Shown: positions 1 through 6,917 of the stretch, piece after piece
Numbering within the stretch: the stretch's first letter is position 1
Layout: every line of letters starts with the position of its first letter
From: QAMX01 sp964515055
Lineage (GTDB): Bacteria; Bacillota; Clostridia; Oscillospirales; QAMX01
Reading direction: 5' to 3'
DNA: 24,032 nt
NCBI GenBank assembly: GCA_964515055.1
Contig: CAZEUG010000027.1
Coordinates: forward strand, 1-24,032
Translations under genes and position numbers: made by a program
The notes under the pieces: generated by a model
What the model was told of the DNA's origin: nothing
What the model saw: the letters and a program-made list of their open reading frames with translations, nothing else
The model's database searches: none

Positions 1-60
1 GGGAGCTGGCGCGAAGCGCCTGAGGGAGAGAAAACCTTCCCCGACCTCTCACCTGCACCC
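1..60 (+). repeat. Two-hairpin repeat, partial copy at window edge
   Basis: The window opens inside a repeat unit: the right arm of hairpin A (GGGAGCT), then hairpin B (GGCGC-GAA-GCGCC), then TGAGGGAGAGAA and a CCTTCCCCGACCTCTCACCTG tail split over 35-56. It matches 524-583 with a single mismatch, so the DUF559 gene between them is flanked by direct repeats. Confidence 0.85.
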
Positions 61-99
61 CCCTTCAACACCACACCTTACCAACCGGAGAACACCATC

Positions 100-459
100 A
101 TGAAAGACTACATTCCGGCCTACATCCCATTGGCAAAGTCCCTTCGAAAAAATATGACACCATGGGAAAGAAAACTGTGGTACCAATTCCTGAAAAAATA
201 TCCGGTGCGCTTTCAACGTCAAAAAGTCCTTAGAAATTATATTGTTGATTTCTACTGCGCCAAAGCCCGGCTGGCTCTGGAACTGGATGGTGGCGAACAC
301 TATACCGCTGAACAGCTCGAAAAAGACCGCCAACGTACAATCGAACTGGAACGTATGCACGTGACAGTCATGCGAATCTGTAATTTGGATATCGATCAGA
401 ATTTCGCTGGCGTCTGCGAAACCATTGACCAAACTGTGCAAAACTGCCTTCACCCGTAG
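100..459 (+). CDS. DUF559 domain protein (Vsr/restriction-endonuclease-like fold)
   Basis: This 119-residue protein matches the DUF559 family, small single-domain proteins with a very-short-patch-repair/PD-(D/E)XK-like nuclease fold. Seen in the sequence: an N-terminal segment with LRKNMTPWERKLW (about residues 15-27), a basic strand RFQRQKVLRNYIVDFYC (37-53), then ALELDGGEHY (59-68), which is the usual family core with its acidic residues, and EKDRQRTIELE followed by a strand VTVMRI (88-93). Length is typical of the family. The start is the ATG at 100 with a GGAG about 9 bases upstream. No restriction or methylase partner lies next to it; instead it is boxed in by near-identical 60-bp repeats at 1-60 and 524-583. 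DUF559 proteins are common as isolated genes and their cellular role is not established; nuclease activity is inferred from fold. Confidence 0.85.
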   Translation: MKDYIPAYIPLAKSLRKNMTPWERKLWYQFLKKYPVRFQRQKVLRNYIVDFYCAKARLALELDGGEHYTAEQLEKDRQRTIELERMHVTVMRICNLDIDQNFAGVCETIDQTVQNCLHP

Positions 460-508
460 CCCCCAAGCTCCCACCCCCCCACAGCCGCCCGCATCGGATG
501 CGGAACCC

Positions 509-583
509 AGCTCCCTCTGACGAGGGAGCTGGCGCGAAGCGCCTGAGGGAGAGAAAACCTTCCCCGACCTCTCACCTGTACCC
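509..583 (+). repeat. Two-hairpin repeat, full copy
   Basis: Hairpin A is AGCTCCCTC-TGAC-GAGGGAGCT (509-530), hairpin B is GGCGC-GAA-GCGCC (531-543), then TGAGGGAGAGAA. The tail matches that of the copy at 1-60. Confidence 0.9.
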
Positions 584-610
584 GTAGCGGCTAACCTTGG
601 ACAGCCCCCA

Positions 611-690
611 AGCTCCCTCTGACGAGGGAGCTGGCGCGAAGCGCCTGAGGGAGAGAAAACTTTGTCTGTGCGCTCACCTCCCCTTCAGCC
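611..690 (+). repeat. Two-hairpin repeat, full copy with TTTGTCTG tail
   Basis: Same hairpins A and B as the copy at 509, beginning at 611. The tail differs: it reads TTTGTCTGTGCGCTCACCT and then a CTTCAGCC block, a tail shared with the copies at 3033, 3359 and 23739. A CCTTCCCC block is repeated further on (693-740). Confidence 0.9.
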
Positions 691-754
691 GAACCTTCCC
701 CGACCTCTCACCTTCCCTTCAGCCGAACCTTCCCCCTCCCTCCCCACACACGCC

Positions 755-785
755 CTGTCACCGCAGGTGACTGAGAGGCTCCCTT
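755..785 (+). repeat. Remnant of the repeat (hairpin B variant only)
   Basis: A GTCACC-GCA-GGTGAC hairpin followed by TGAGAGGC. This fits the hairpin B plus TGAGGGAG part of the repeat with different stem bases, but hairpin A is missing. It lies just upstream of the SLH-gene promoter. Confidence 0.5.
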
Positions 786-817
786 GTTTCACTTTTGTTA
801 CACGTCCTCCACTTCTC

Positions 818-846
818 TTGACATTCTCCCGCCGGGCGCGTATAAT
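818..846 (+). promoter_or_regulatory. Consensus sigma-A promoter of the SLH-domain gene
   Basis: A perfect TTGACA (818-823), a 17-base spacer and a perfect TATAAT (841-846). Transcription should begin near 853, giving a leader of about 60 bases. The leader contains a CTGTCT/AGACAG inverted repeat (866-871, 882-887) before the AGGAGG at 899-904. A full-consensus promoter with such a ribosome binding site predicts very strong constitutive expression. Confidence 0.88.
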
Positions 847-913
847 AACACCTGTAAATAGGGCGCTGTCTCCCAAACGGCAGACAGACCCAAAAAACAG
901 GAGGAAAAAAGCT

Positions 914-2884
914 ATGAAAAAGTTTGCAAGACTTCTTTCCATGGTTCTCGCAGTCGCGACAGTTCTGTCCCTCTGCATCGGCGCTTTTGACTATGTCGAC
1001 GCTGCCGATATCACCAAGGGCAAAGAAAAAGCAATCGACGCAGTTTACAACTGGGGCATCATGCAGGGCAACGATAAGGGCGAATTCAACCCGAAGGCCA
1101 ACCTGACCCGCGATGAAATGTCCAAAATTATGTACGCTCTGGAAAAATACGGTCTGGGCGTTGACTCTCTGTACGGCGCATTCCTCGCCGGTAAGTTTGT
1201 TGACGCAGACAAGGTTCCGGCATGGAGCAAGGGCTACATGGGCTATGCCTTCGTCAACAACATCTTCGTCGGCAACGAGAAGAACGAAATCAACGCGCTG
1301 GGCAACCTGTCCTACGTTGAAGCAACGATCGTTCTGCTCCGTGCCATGGGTCTTGGCACAACCGAAGACAACAAGGGTAACTCCATCGATCGTTACACCG
1401 GTGAAAACTGGATGATTAACGCAGTCGCTGATGGCCTTGAGTGTGGTCTGTTCAACGGTCTCGACATCACCAACCTCTCCGCAGCTATCACGCGTGAAGA
1501 CGTTGCTGTCATGATCTACAATGCAGTCAAGCTGATGGGTAAAGATTACTTCAAACTGGCCGAAGAAGTCAGCGGCGTTGTGACCGGTCTGGATAAGGAC
1601 GGCAAAAACTTCTACCTGAATAACAACGAAGATCAGAAGGCTCTGGTCGGCGACCTGAAAGTCGAAGACTACATGGGCAAGAAGATCACCTACTGGGCAG
1701 AAAAAGTTTCCGAAACTTCCGAAGACGTGAAGGTTGTCTCCGCCATCACCACGGATGCAGCCGTTGTCAACACCACCATCGGTGCCGTTGCCAAGAAGAC
1801 AATCGACAAAAAGAACTGCTGGACGGTTGACGGCAAGAAACTGGCCGAAGTTGACGCTGTCGAGAGCTTCTACCTCTTCATGAACAACACGAAGAAGGCA
1901 GACAGCAAAGTCTACGACGCAACAGAAGCAGAGAATATGCTGGCTGCAGAAGAAGACTTCCAGAACGTCACTCTGATCAACAATGGCGACTCCATCTCCA
2001 TCGTTTACAACCCGATTTACTTCGTGCAAAAAGGCGACTACAAGATCGTCCCGGAAGTCGTTAACAAAAAGTACACTGGTAAGTACTATGTGAAAGAACT
2101 GTCGACCGAAGATGCAAAAGTATACTATTGGAATTCCGACCTGGATGAAAACAAATACTATGTATTCTCCATTGATGGTACAGAACTGACCCAGGAAGGC
2201 ATCGCCAAGACAATCAAGCTGGCAGATGTCAAGATCAAGAGTGGCAAATACATTTATAACGGCGAAGAACTGAAACTGTACAATGTCGACGGCTTTGGTA
2301 TGGATGTCACCAAAAAGGACATGGATGACGCGATGAGTTCGGCCAGCTATGACAAATGGAATCTGATTGTTTACAACAATCTGGTTCTTGGCTGTGAAAA
2401 GATTGACACGACCCAGGCACATGAAGTTGATGACTATGCATGGGTTCTGAGTGTCGATTACGAAGTTTCCGGCGGTAAGACAGTTTACACTGTCGAAGCC
2501 TATGTCAACGGCGAAAAGATGACATTTGATGTGAAGGCCGAAGCTGACGTTAAACCGACAGAGAATCACATTTATGTCTACAAAGTTCTGCCTGCTGATG
2601 ACAAGACATCCGGTCTCAAAAAGGGCGATGTCAACCTGACAGATGATAAGGGTAAACTGACCCTGACAGAATACAACAACAAAGACGAGGTCAAAGCTGA
2701 TACCTACGCTGGCAAGACAGTTGTTATGTATGACTTCAATACCGACGAAATGATGGATGCAAGCAAGTTCACCGTGAAAGACGGCGTTGCTAAATACGAC
2801 GGCGAAGAATATGAAGCAGGCGCATTCGGCTATCAGATCATTGACGGCGATTACGTCTTCATTGGCTTCTACGAAATCGGCTAA
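914..2884 (+). CDS. Secreted SLH-domain (S-layer-like) surface protein
   Basis: A 656-residue exported protein. The ATG at 914 is chosen because it follows AGGAGG by about 9 bases and opens a classical signal peptide (MKKFARLLSM, a hydrophobic core to about residue 24, cleavage probably after VDA near 30); the longer reading frame upstream runs through the promoter. Residues about 32-80 (KAIDAVYNWGIMQG..FNPKANLTRDEMSKIM), 94-146 (FVDADKVPAWSKGYMGYAF..) and 160-208 (ENWMINAVADGLECGLFNG..ITREDVAVMIYNAV) read as three SLH repeats, which bind secondary cell-wall polymers. The remaining 440 residues are acidic, rich in K, D, Y and V and look like repeated beta-rich modules; I recognise no catalytic domain. 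Codon use is strongly biased (lysine AAG/AAA, GAA, GGC) and differs from its neighbours, as expected of an abundant protein. It may be the major surface-layer protein, but that is inference. Confidence 0.85.
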   Translation: MKKFARLLSMVLAVATVLSLCIGAFDYVDAADITKGKEKAIDAVYNWGIMQGNDKGEFNPKANLTRDEMSKIMYALEKYGLGVDSLYGAFLAGKFVDADKVPAWSKGYMGYAFVNNIFVGNEKNEINALGNLSYVEATIVLLRAMGLGTTEDNKGNSIDRYTGENWMINAVADGLECGLFNGLDITNLSAAITREDVAVMIYNAVKLMGKDYFKLAEEVSGVVTGLDKDGKNFYLNNNEDQKALVGDLKVEDYMGKKITYWAEKVSETSEDVKVVSAITTDAAVVNTTIGAVAKKTIDKKNCWTVDGKKLAEVDAVESFYLFMNNTKKADSKVYDATEAENMLAAEEDFQNVTLINNGDSISIVYNPIYFVQKGDYKIVPEVVNKKYTGKYYVKELSTEDAKVYYWNSDLDENKYYVFSIDGTELTQEGIAKTIKLADVKIKSGKYIYNGEELKLYNVDGFGMDVTKKDMDDAMSSASYDKWNLIVYNNLVLGCEKIDTTQAHEVDDYAWVLSVDYEVSGGKTVYTVEAYVNGEKMTFDVKAEADVKPTENHIYVYKVLPADDKTSGLKKGDVNLTDDKGKLTLTEYNNKDEVKADTYAGKTVVMYDFNTDEMMDASKFTVKDGVAKYDGEEYEAGAFGYQIIDGDYVFIGFYEIG

Positions 2885-2930
2885 GTTTATCCCTCTTTCT
2901 TAAATAGAGAAAAATCGCAAAACTAAATTT

Positions 2931-2966
2931 GAGCCTGCGGAAAACCTCCGCAGGCTCTTCCTTTTT
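2931..2966 (+). terminator. Intrinsic terminator of the SLH gene
   Basis: An 11-bp perfect stem (GAGCCTGCGGA, 2931-2941, with its complement 2947-2957), a five-base loop and a T-rich tail TTCCTTTTTG. It lies about 47 bases after the stop codon. Confidence 0.93.
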
Positions 2967-3032
2967 GCCCAAATTTACCCAAAATCCACCAACCCCACCC
3001 CCGCAGCCGACCAACCTTCCCCCTCCTCCAAA

Positions 3033-3120
3033 AGCTCCCTCTGACGAGGGAGCTGGCGCGAAGCGCCTGAGGGAGAGAAGAGTTTGTCTGTGTGCTCACC
3101 TGTATCTTCAGCCGTCCAGC
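3033..3120 (+). repeat. Two-hairpin repeat, full copy with TTTGTCTG tail
   Basis: Same hairpins A and B as at 509, then GAGAGAAGAGTTTGTCTG, GCTCACCTG and ATCTTCAGCC. It runs directly into a copy in the opposite orientation at 3121. Confidence 0.88.
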
Positions 3121-3165
3121 CCTCTCAGTCACCTTCGGTGCCAGCTCCCCCAGAGGGGGAGCCAA
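3121..3165 (-). repeat. Inverted-orientation repeat, divergent stems
   Basis: Read on this strand it has the same order in reverse: CCTCTCAGT, hairpin B CACC-TTC-GGTG, hairpin A GCTCCCCC-AGA-GGGGGAGC. Both stems differ from the common copy but still pair perfectly. Confidence 0.7.
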
Positions 3166-3220
3166 GGCGCATGGGGAAGCTGGCCGCTACGGATTTCGAT
3201 GTTCCACAGAAACCGGCAAT

Positions 3221-3272
3221 CCTTCCGGAGCGGCTTCGCCGCCCCACCTCCCTTTGCACAAGGGAGGCTCGT
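3221..3272 (-). repeat. Inverted-orientation repeat, GCGGC-type stem
   Basis: CCTTCCGGA, hairpin B GCGGC-TTC-GCCGC, a CCCC linker, hairpin A CCTCCCTT-TGCAC-AAGGGAGG. It is related to the 14207 and 14821 copies. Confidence 0.75.
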
Positions 3273-3280
3273 GCGCCTAT

Positions 3281-3334
3281 CCACTGTCGGCACCACCCCC
3301 GCAGCCTACCCACTGTCGGCACCACCCCCGCAGC
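3281..3334 (+). repeat. Tandem duplication, 29-bp period
   Basis: CCACTGTCGG followed by CACCACCCCCGCAGC occurs at 3281 and again at 3310. The second unit leads into the GGCTAACCTTCCCC block that precedes the next hairpin repeat. Confidence 0.85.
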
Positions 3335-3440
3335 GGCTAACCTTCCCCAAACAACAAAAGCTCCCTCTGACGAGGGAGCTGGCGCGAAGCGCCTGAGGGA
3401 GAGAAAACTTTGTCTGAACGCTCACCTGCACCTTCAGCGG
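3335..3440 (+). repeat. Two-hairpin repeat, full copy with long shared upstream block
   Basis: Hairpins A and B begin at 3359 and are followed by AAAACTTTGTCTGAACGCTC and ACCTGCACCTTCAGC. The 25 bases before hairpin A (GGCTAACCTTCCCCAAAC then AACAAA) recur identically before the last copy in the window (from about 23956), so the mobile or duplicated unit is longer than the hairpins. Confidence 0.85.
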
Positions 3441-3472
3441 CGCACAGCAATTTCAAAACCGCCCCGCCAACG

Positions 3473-4213
3473 TCACGACGGGAGATACAGTGTCGGGTCG
3501 AGGCGGGTACCGTCCTGGAGCATTTCAAAATGCAGGTGTGCGCCATCGAGGGCTTCGAACGAGGACGGTGCGCCGACGCTGCCAATGACGGTTCCGGCGG
3601 TCACGGTATCACCGACTGCGGCCGAGGGGTGATCGGCCAGGCCACAGTAGACGGAGACCCGGCCATCCAGATGCTGGATTTCCACGACATTGCCCTTGAA
3701 ATAGTCCGTGTAGACCTTGCAGACGGTTCCGGCGGCGACAGCGCAGACGGCTTCGCCCTCCTCTGCGGCGATATCGATGCCGGTATGCACGCGCCAGTCG
3801 TCCATGGTCGGGTTGTAGACCGGGGTGGACGCCGAGTAGCCGCGAATGACCTCACCGGCGAGTGGACGGACGTAGAAAATCCGTGCGGCAGAGGTTTCCG
3901 GCGGTTTTGTGGTCGATGTGACATCGGGGATCAGGGTCTGTGAGGCGACGGTCTGTTCGGGTGCATTCGTTTCATCGGGCGAGAAGGGGAGCGCGGTGAC
4001 GAGCCCGATATCGGGGAGCTCGGGGATTTTGGGAAGCTCCGGTTCGCTCTGCGCGTCTCCGCCGGAAAAGAGGACATAGACCGAAACGCCGATTGCGGCG
4101 ATGCACAGAAAGAGAACAATGGAAAAGCCTTTTCCGAGAATCAGTTTGCCTGCCCGCTTCAAAGCGGTACCGCCGTTGGATTGGCTGGGCGGCGGGTTTT
4201 TGTGATCTGCCAT
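3473..4213 (-). CDS. spoIIQ: M23 (LytM) metallopeptidase, SpoIIQ-like
   Basis: A 246-residue single-pass membrane protein. The ATG at 4213 is chosen over an upstream frame because AGGAGGT sits 7 bases before it. A basic N-terminus is followed by one membrane helix (about 30-50), a proline-rich linker (55-110) and a C-terminal M23 domain. The zinc site is complete: HTGID (H143, D147) and HLHFE (H226, H228), with a further histidine in IQHLDG (H181). The segment VYNPTMDDWRVHTGIDIA is characteristic of SpoIIQ proteins. In sporulating Firmicutes SpoIIQ is made in the forespore and pairs across the septum with SpoIIIAH; clostridial versions keep the zinc site, Bacillus subtilis does not. A sigma-F-like promoter upstream supports this role. 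An ordinary cell-wall M23 peptidase is the alternative. Confidence 0.72.
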   Translation of the reverse strand: MADHKNPPPSQSNGGTALKRAGKLILGKGFSIVLFLCIAAIGVSVYVLFSGGDAQSEPELPKIPELPDIGLVTALPFSPDETNAPEQTVASQTLIPDVTSTTKPPETSAARIFYVRPLAGEVIRGYSASTPVYNPTMDDWRVHTGIDIAAEEGEAVCAVAAGTVCKVYTDYFKGNVVEIQHLDGRVSVYCGLADHPSAAVGDTVTAGTVIGSVGAPSSFEALDGAHLHFEMLQDGTRLDPTLYLPS

Positions 4214-4232
4214 AGGCAACACCTCCTGACGG

Positions 4233-4262
4233 TAGTGTTTCCGCCGGTCGGGTGCAATATGC
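4233..4262 (-). promoter_or_regulatory. Sigma-F-like promoter upstream of the SpoIIQ-like gene
   Basis: Read on the minus strand: GCATA (4262-4258), 15 bases, then GGAAACACTA (4242-4233). This fits the forespore sigma-F pattern GYATA-N15/16-GGNNANANT. A weakness is the short distance: the -10 element ends about 5 bases before the Shine-Dalgarno sequence, leaving a leader of roughly 15 bases. Confidence 0.45.
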
Positions 4263-4359
4263 GGCGCGTTTGCGCGAATGTGCGAAAAAACCATCACCGG
4301 ATGTGGAAAAGGTGGAAATGGGCGAATGCGGGGCGGCGCGAAAAACGGTGCGTCCGTGT

Positions 4360-4399
4360 AAAAAAAGTGCAGCGGCGCGAAAAAGGTGCTGCTGCGCCA
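4360..4399 (-). terminator. Possible weak terminator after the holin-like gene
   Basis: On the minus strand, after the stop of the 4414-4755 gene, GGCGC and GCAGC arms can pair with downstream GCGCC or GCTGC, followed by CACTTTTTTTAC. The stem is short and imperfect; the T-run is the better part of the signal. Confidence 0.35.
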
Positions 4400-4413
4400 T
4401 TTTGATCAGACAG

Positions 4414-4755
4414 TCAGCGTTGCAGGAGCAGGGAGGACGTCACTGAGGCGAGTGCGGAGACGAGCAGATACGCCCAGAAGGAGTCGAACGTCATTCCGCT
4501 GATCAGCGCATCGGCCGCCCAGACGCAGAACACGTCAATCAGCAGGCTGGACAGCCCCAGCGTCAGGCAGCTGACCGGAATCGTCAGCAGCTTCAGAATC
4601 GGCCGGACGGCGAAATTGATCAGCCAGAGCAGGATGGCCATGGCGGCAATCGCGCCGTAGGAGGTGAATTCCGCGCCGGGCAGGATGGTCGCGGTCAGCC
4701 AGATGGCCAGCGCCCCTGCGAGCAGGCGGAGGATATTCTTTTCAAGCAGGTTCAT
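4414..4755 (-). CDS. Phage holin family 4 (YvlD-like) membrane protein
   Basis: A 113-residue integral membrane protein with about four hydrophobic segments (roughly residues 8-26, 32-52, 56-78 and 90-110), and the family pattern of a NFAVRPILKLLTIPVSCLTLG stretch in the middle split by a helix end. This is the bacterial YvlD/Phage_holin_4_2 family, which is chromosomal and despite its name is usually not lytic; the B. subtilis member belongs to a cell-envelope stress operon. The length is typical. The ATG at 4755 follows GAAAGGAAG. It has its own near-consensus promoter and no linked endolysin or phage genes, so a housekeeping envelope role is more likely than a prophage one. The function is otherwise unknown. 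Confidence 0.85.
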   Translation of the reverse strand: MNLLEKNILRLLAGALAIWLTATILPGAEFTSYGAIAAMAILLWLINFAVRPILKLLTIPVSCLTLGLSSLLIDVFCVWAADALISGMTFDSFWAYLLVSALASVTSSLLLQR

Positions 4756-4799
4756 GACGAGTACAGCTTCCTTTCAATCGGATGGGTGGTGCTGACAGT

Positions 4800-4828
4800 A
4801 TTATAGTATCAAAATTCCTCCGCGTCAA
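4800..4828 (-). promoter_or_regulatory. Sigma-A promoter of the holin-like gene
   Basis: Minus strand TTGACG (4828-4823), 17-base spacer, TATAAT (4805-4800). The predicted start near 4793 gives a leader of about 38 bases. Confidence 0.82.
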
Positions 4829-4852
4829 GGGGTTGGAAACCTGAAAAACGTA

Positions 4853-4881
4853 TTGCAATCTGTGTCGATCTGTGCTAAACT
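4853..4881 (+). promoter_or_regulatory. Probable promoter of the sugar-catabolic operon
   Basis: TTGCAA (4853-4858), 17 bases, TAAACT (4876-4881). The match is moderate, as expected for a regulated operon. It is divergent from, and 25 bases away from, the holin-gene promoter. I see no clear palindromic operator or cre-like box. Confidence 0.5.
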
Positions 4882-4944
4882 ATAAACGTAGAAACATTGC
4901 CGCCCGAATGCGGGTATCACAAAACGGACGAAGGGGTGTTTTGT

Positions 4945-5703
4945 ATGGGAATTGAAGTCGGAATTCAACTGTATTCCGTCCGTCATTATATGAAGGACGT
5001 GGCGGAGCTGAAAGATACGCTGGCCAAGCTGCGCGAATGCGGGTACACCTGTGTGGAAACCGCCGGTTTTGCCGGTCTGGACGTCAAGACGTTCGCATCA
5101 CTGCTGGAGGAGGCGGGGCTGAAGGCCGTCTCCATGCATTTCGGTTTGGAGCATCTGGTGCGCGAATTTGACACGCTTTGCGAGGAAATTGACGTGCTTG
5201 GCGTCGAAAACTGCTGCGTACCGGGCATTCCGGGCGATCTGTATCATCAGACGCAGGCCGGTTATACGGCGGTGGCCGAGGTGCTGGATGCTGGTGCGAG
5301 AAAGCTGGCAGAGAAAGGCGTCGCCCTTTCCTATCATAACCACGGCCACGAATTTTATCCGGTTGCCACCTCCTGCGGAGAACGCTTCATTTTTGATACG
5401 GCGAAAACGCTGCATATGCAGCTGGACGTCGGCCACTGCTATGCCGCCAGAGAAAACCCGGTCGAATGGCTGAACCGCTACAACGGCCGGATTGAAACGG
5501 TTCACTACAAGGACGTCCGTTTCATCGACGGCAAGCGCCACGACGTCGCCATCGGCGAAGGCGAAGTGGACTGGGTCGCGGTGACGGAAGCCATCAAACG
5601 CTCGCCGTGCCGCTACATCATCGTGGAGCATGAGGAGTTCAACCGCGATGTGTGGGACATCTGCAAAACATCGTGCGATTTTATCCATCGGTGTCTGGCG
5701 TAA
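4945..5703 (+). CDS. Sugar phosphate isomerase/epimerase (TIM barrel, AP_endonuc_2 family)
   Basis: A 252-residue xylose-isomerase-like TIM barrel. The start is the ATG at 4945 (MGIEVGIQLYSVR), preceded by AAGGGG; an ATG at 4897 would add 16 residues unlike the family. Visible landmarks are the first strand VGIQLYSVR (5-13), the motif YHNHGHEF (130-137), LDVGHCYAA (160-168), ETVHYKD (184-190) and VEHEEF (227-232). Together they supply the Glu/Asp/His metal-binding residues of sugar isomerases, epimerases and IolE-type dehydratases. The length is normal. It heads an operon with a PmoA-like protein, a Gfo/Idh dehydrogenase and an MFS transporter. This pairing is common in catabolism of inositols, keto-sugars or glycosides, where the dehydrogenase oxidises and the barrel isomerises or dehydrates. 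The exact substrate cannot be read from the sequence. Confidence 0.88.
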   Translation: MGIEVGIQLYSVRHYMKDVAELKDTLAKLRECGYTCVETAGFAGLDVKTFASLLEEAGLKAVSMHFGLEHLVREFDTLCEEIDVLGVENCCVPGIPGDLYHQTQAGYTAVAEVLDAGARKLAEKGVALSYHNHGHEFYPVATSCGERFIFDTAKTLHMQLDVGHCYAARENPVEWLNRYNGRIETVHYKDVRFIDGKRHDVAIGEGEVDWVAVTEAIKRSPCRYIIVEHEEFNRDVWDICKTSCDFIHRCLA

Positions 5704-5733
5704 CGTCAGCAGACAAAAGGAGAGAACGAGTTT

Positions 5734-6831
5734 ATGAAGCTGAAAATTTCTGCCGGGCGTCATGCCCGGAAACAGGCGATCTGCACGGTTTGCATTCCGA
5801 ACCTGCCGGAATTCGAGAACGGTCGCGCCCGGCTGGTGCCGGAGTCCGGCAAGGCCATCCCGGCCTCCATCCGCGGCACGGGCGAATCGACAGAGCTGAC
5901 CTTTGTGCTGGATTGGCTGGGCGCAGGCGAATCCATCACGCTTTCGCTGGAACCGGCTGTTTCGACAGGGAAGCCTGTCATGTGCGCAGAACAGACGGAA
6001 CGCGGCGTCTCCATCACGAGCGATGGGGAATTCCTGACGGAATACTACACCGGCACCGACCTGGCCAAGCCGTACCTGGGCCCGCTGCAGGATCGGTTCG
6101 GCGCGAACGTGACGCGTCTGGACTTTGAAGCGCAGGAGCACCCGCATCACCGTTCCCTGTGGGTTTCCCACGGCAGCGTCAACGGTGTGGATACCTGGAA
6201 CGAGCCGGCTGACCGCCATGGCTACATCCGCAACCACGCCATCCGCGACGTCTTCTGTGGCGATGCGCTGGCAGCCTTCACGGCGGACAACACCTGGACC
6301 GATCACGGCGGCAAGGAGCTGCTCGACGAAACGACAACCTATAAGATTTATGCGACAACGCCGTCCAAAACGGTGATTGACGTCCACATCACGCTGACTG
6401 CCGCCTATGGCGATGTCACGCTCGGCGCAACGAAGGAAGCCGGCCCGCTGGCCGTCCGCATGGCCGACAGCATCCGTGTGCAGGAAACAGGCACCATGAA
6501 AAACGGTGTCGGCGGCATCAACGAATCGGAAATCTGGATGAAGCGCGCCCCATGGGTCGATTATTTCGGAACGGCCGGTGGCCGCGTCAACGGCGTCGCC
6601 ATGCTCGATGCGCCGTCCAATGACGGGTTCCCGTCCTACTGGCACGCACGCGACTACGGACTGATGGCGGTGAACAACTTCTACCGCGGCGGCGAAAAGC
6701 ACCTCGCAACGGGCGAAGCGATGAGCTTTTCCTACCGCGTGATTGTCCACGGCGGCAACACGGAGGAAGCGGAAATCGCCGCCATGTATGACGATTTCGC
6801 ACACGGCGTCAAGGTCGAAGTCGAAGCGTAA
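5734..6831 (+). CDS. PmoA family protein (DUF6807)
   Basis: A 365-residue protein of the family labelled PmoA (methane oxygenase PmoA, DUF6807). The name is historical: there is no membrane monooxygenase character here. The diagnostic stretch is HPHHRSLWVSHGSVNGVDTW (135-154), with EYYTGTDLAKPYLGPL (108-123) before it and a beta-rich core after it (VIDVHITLTAAYGDVTLGATKEAGPLAVR, roughly 212-240). No signal peptide is visible, so it is cytoplasmic. The ATG at 5734 follows AAAAGGAGAG and starts 30 bases after the upstream stop. Members regularly neighbour Gfo/Idh/MocA dehydrogenases and sugar isomerases in carbohydrate loci, as here; the biochemical activity of most is not established. A sugar-binding or mutarotase-like beta-sandwich role is a guess from the fold pattern. 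Confidence 0.85.
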   Translation: MKLKISAGRHARKQAICTVCIPNLPEFENGRARLVPESGKAIPASIRGTGESTELTFVLDWLGAGESITLSLEPAVSTGKPVMCAEQTERGVSITSDGEFLTEYYTGTDLAKPYLGPLQDRFGANVTRLDFEAQEHPHHRSLWVSHGSVNGVDTWNEPADRHGYIRNHAIRDVFCGDALAAFTADNTWTDHGGKELLDETTTYKIYATTPSKTVIDVHITLTAAYGDVTLGATKEAGPLAVRMADSIRVQETGTMKNGVGGINESEIWMKRAPWVDYFGTAGGRVNGVAMLDAPSNDGFPSYWHARDYGLMAVNNFYRGGEKHLATGEAMSFSYRVIVHGGNTEEAEIAAMYDDFAHGVKVEVEA

Positions 6832-6917
6832 CCCCAAAAAAGAAGTGTCATTCTTTCAACGGAACCCGATTTGGGATCCGGTTTGAAAAATATCAGTCAA
6901 AGAGGAGAACGAGTACC

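Noticed and set aside
662..913. N-terminal extension of the SLH protein by 84 residues
   Set aside because: It would be translated through the -35/-10 promoter and the leader, is made of translated repeat sequence, and precedes a perfect ribosome binding site and signal peptide at 914.
758..2569. 603-aa minus-strand frame opposite the SLH gene
   Set aside because: It is a mirror of a strongly codon-biased gene; no ribosome binding site and a cysteine/valine/phenylalanine-rich composition with no family pattern.
2923..3396. Several 80-180 aa frames in the repeat regions (also 14013-14944 and 23546-23961)
   Set aside because: They encode translated hairpin repeats, are rich in P, R, S and A in all frames, and lack ribosome binding sites.
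509..3427. CRISPR-like array
   Set aside because: The repeats are irregularly spaced, occur in both orientations, have no unique equal-length spacers and no cas genes nearby.
4414..4755. Prophage remnant suggested by the holin name
   Set aside because: The YvlD-like family is chromosomal; no endolysin, integrase or structural phage gene is in the window.
5734..6831. Methane or alkane monooxygenase from the PmoA name
   Set aside because: The protein is soluble, without membrane helices or copper motifs; the family label is historical.
5098..6837. 579-aa minus-strand frame opposite the isomerase and PmoA-like genes
   Set aside because: It spans two recognisable plus-strand genes and their junction and shows no motif of its own.
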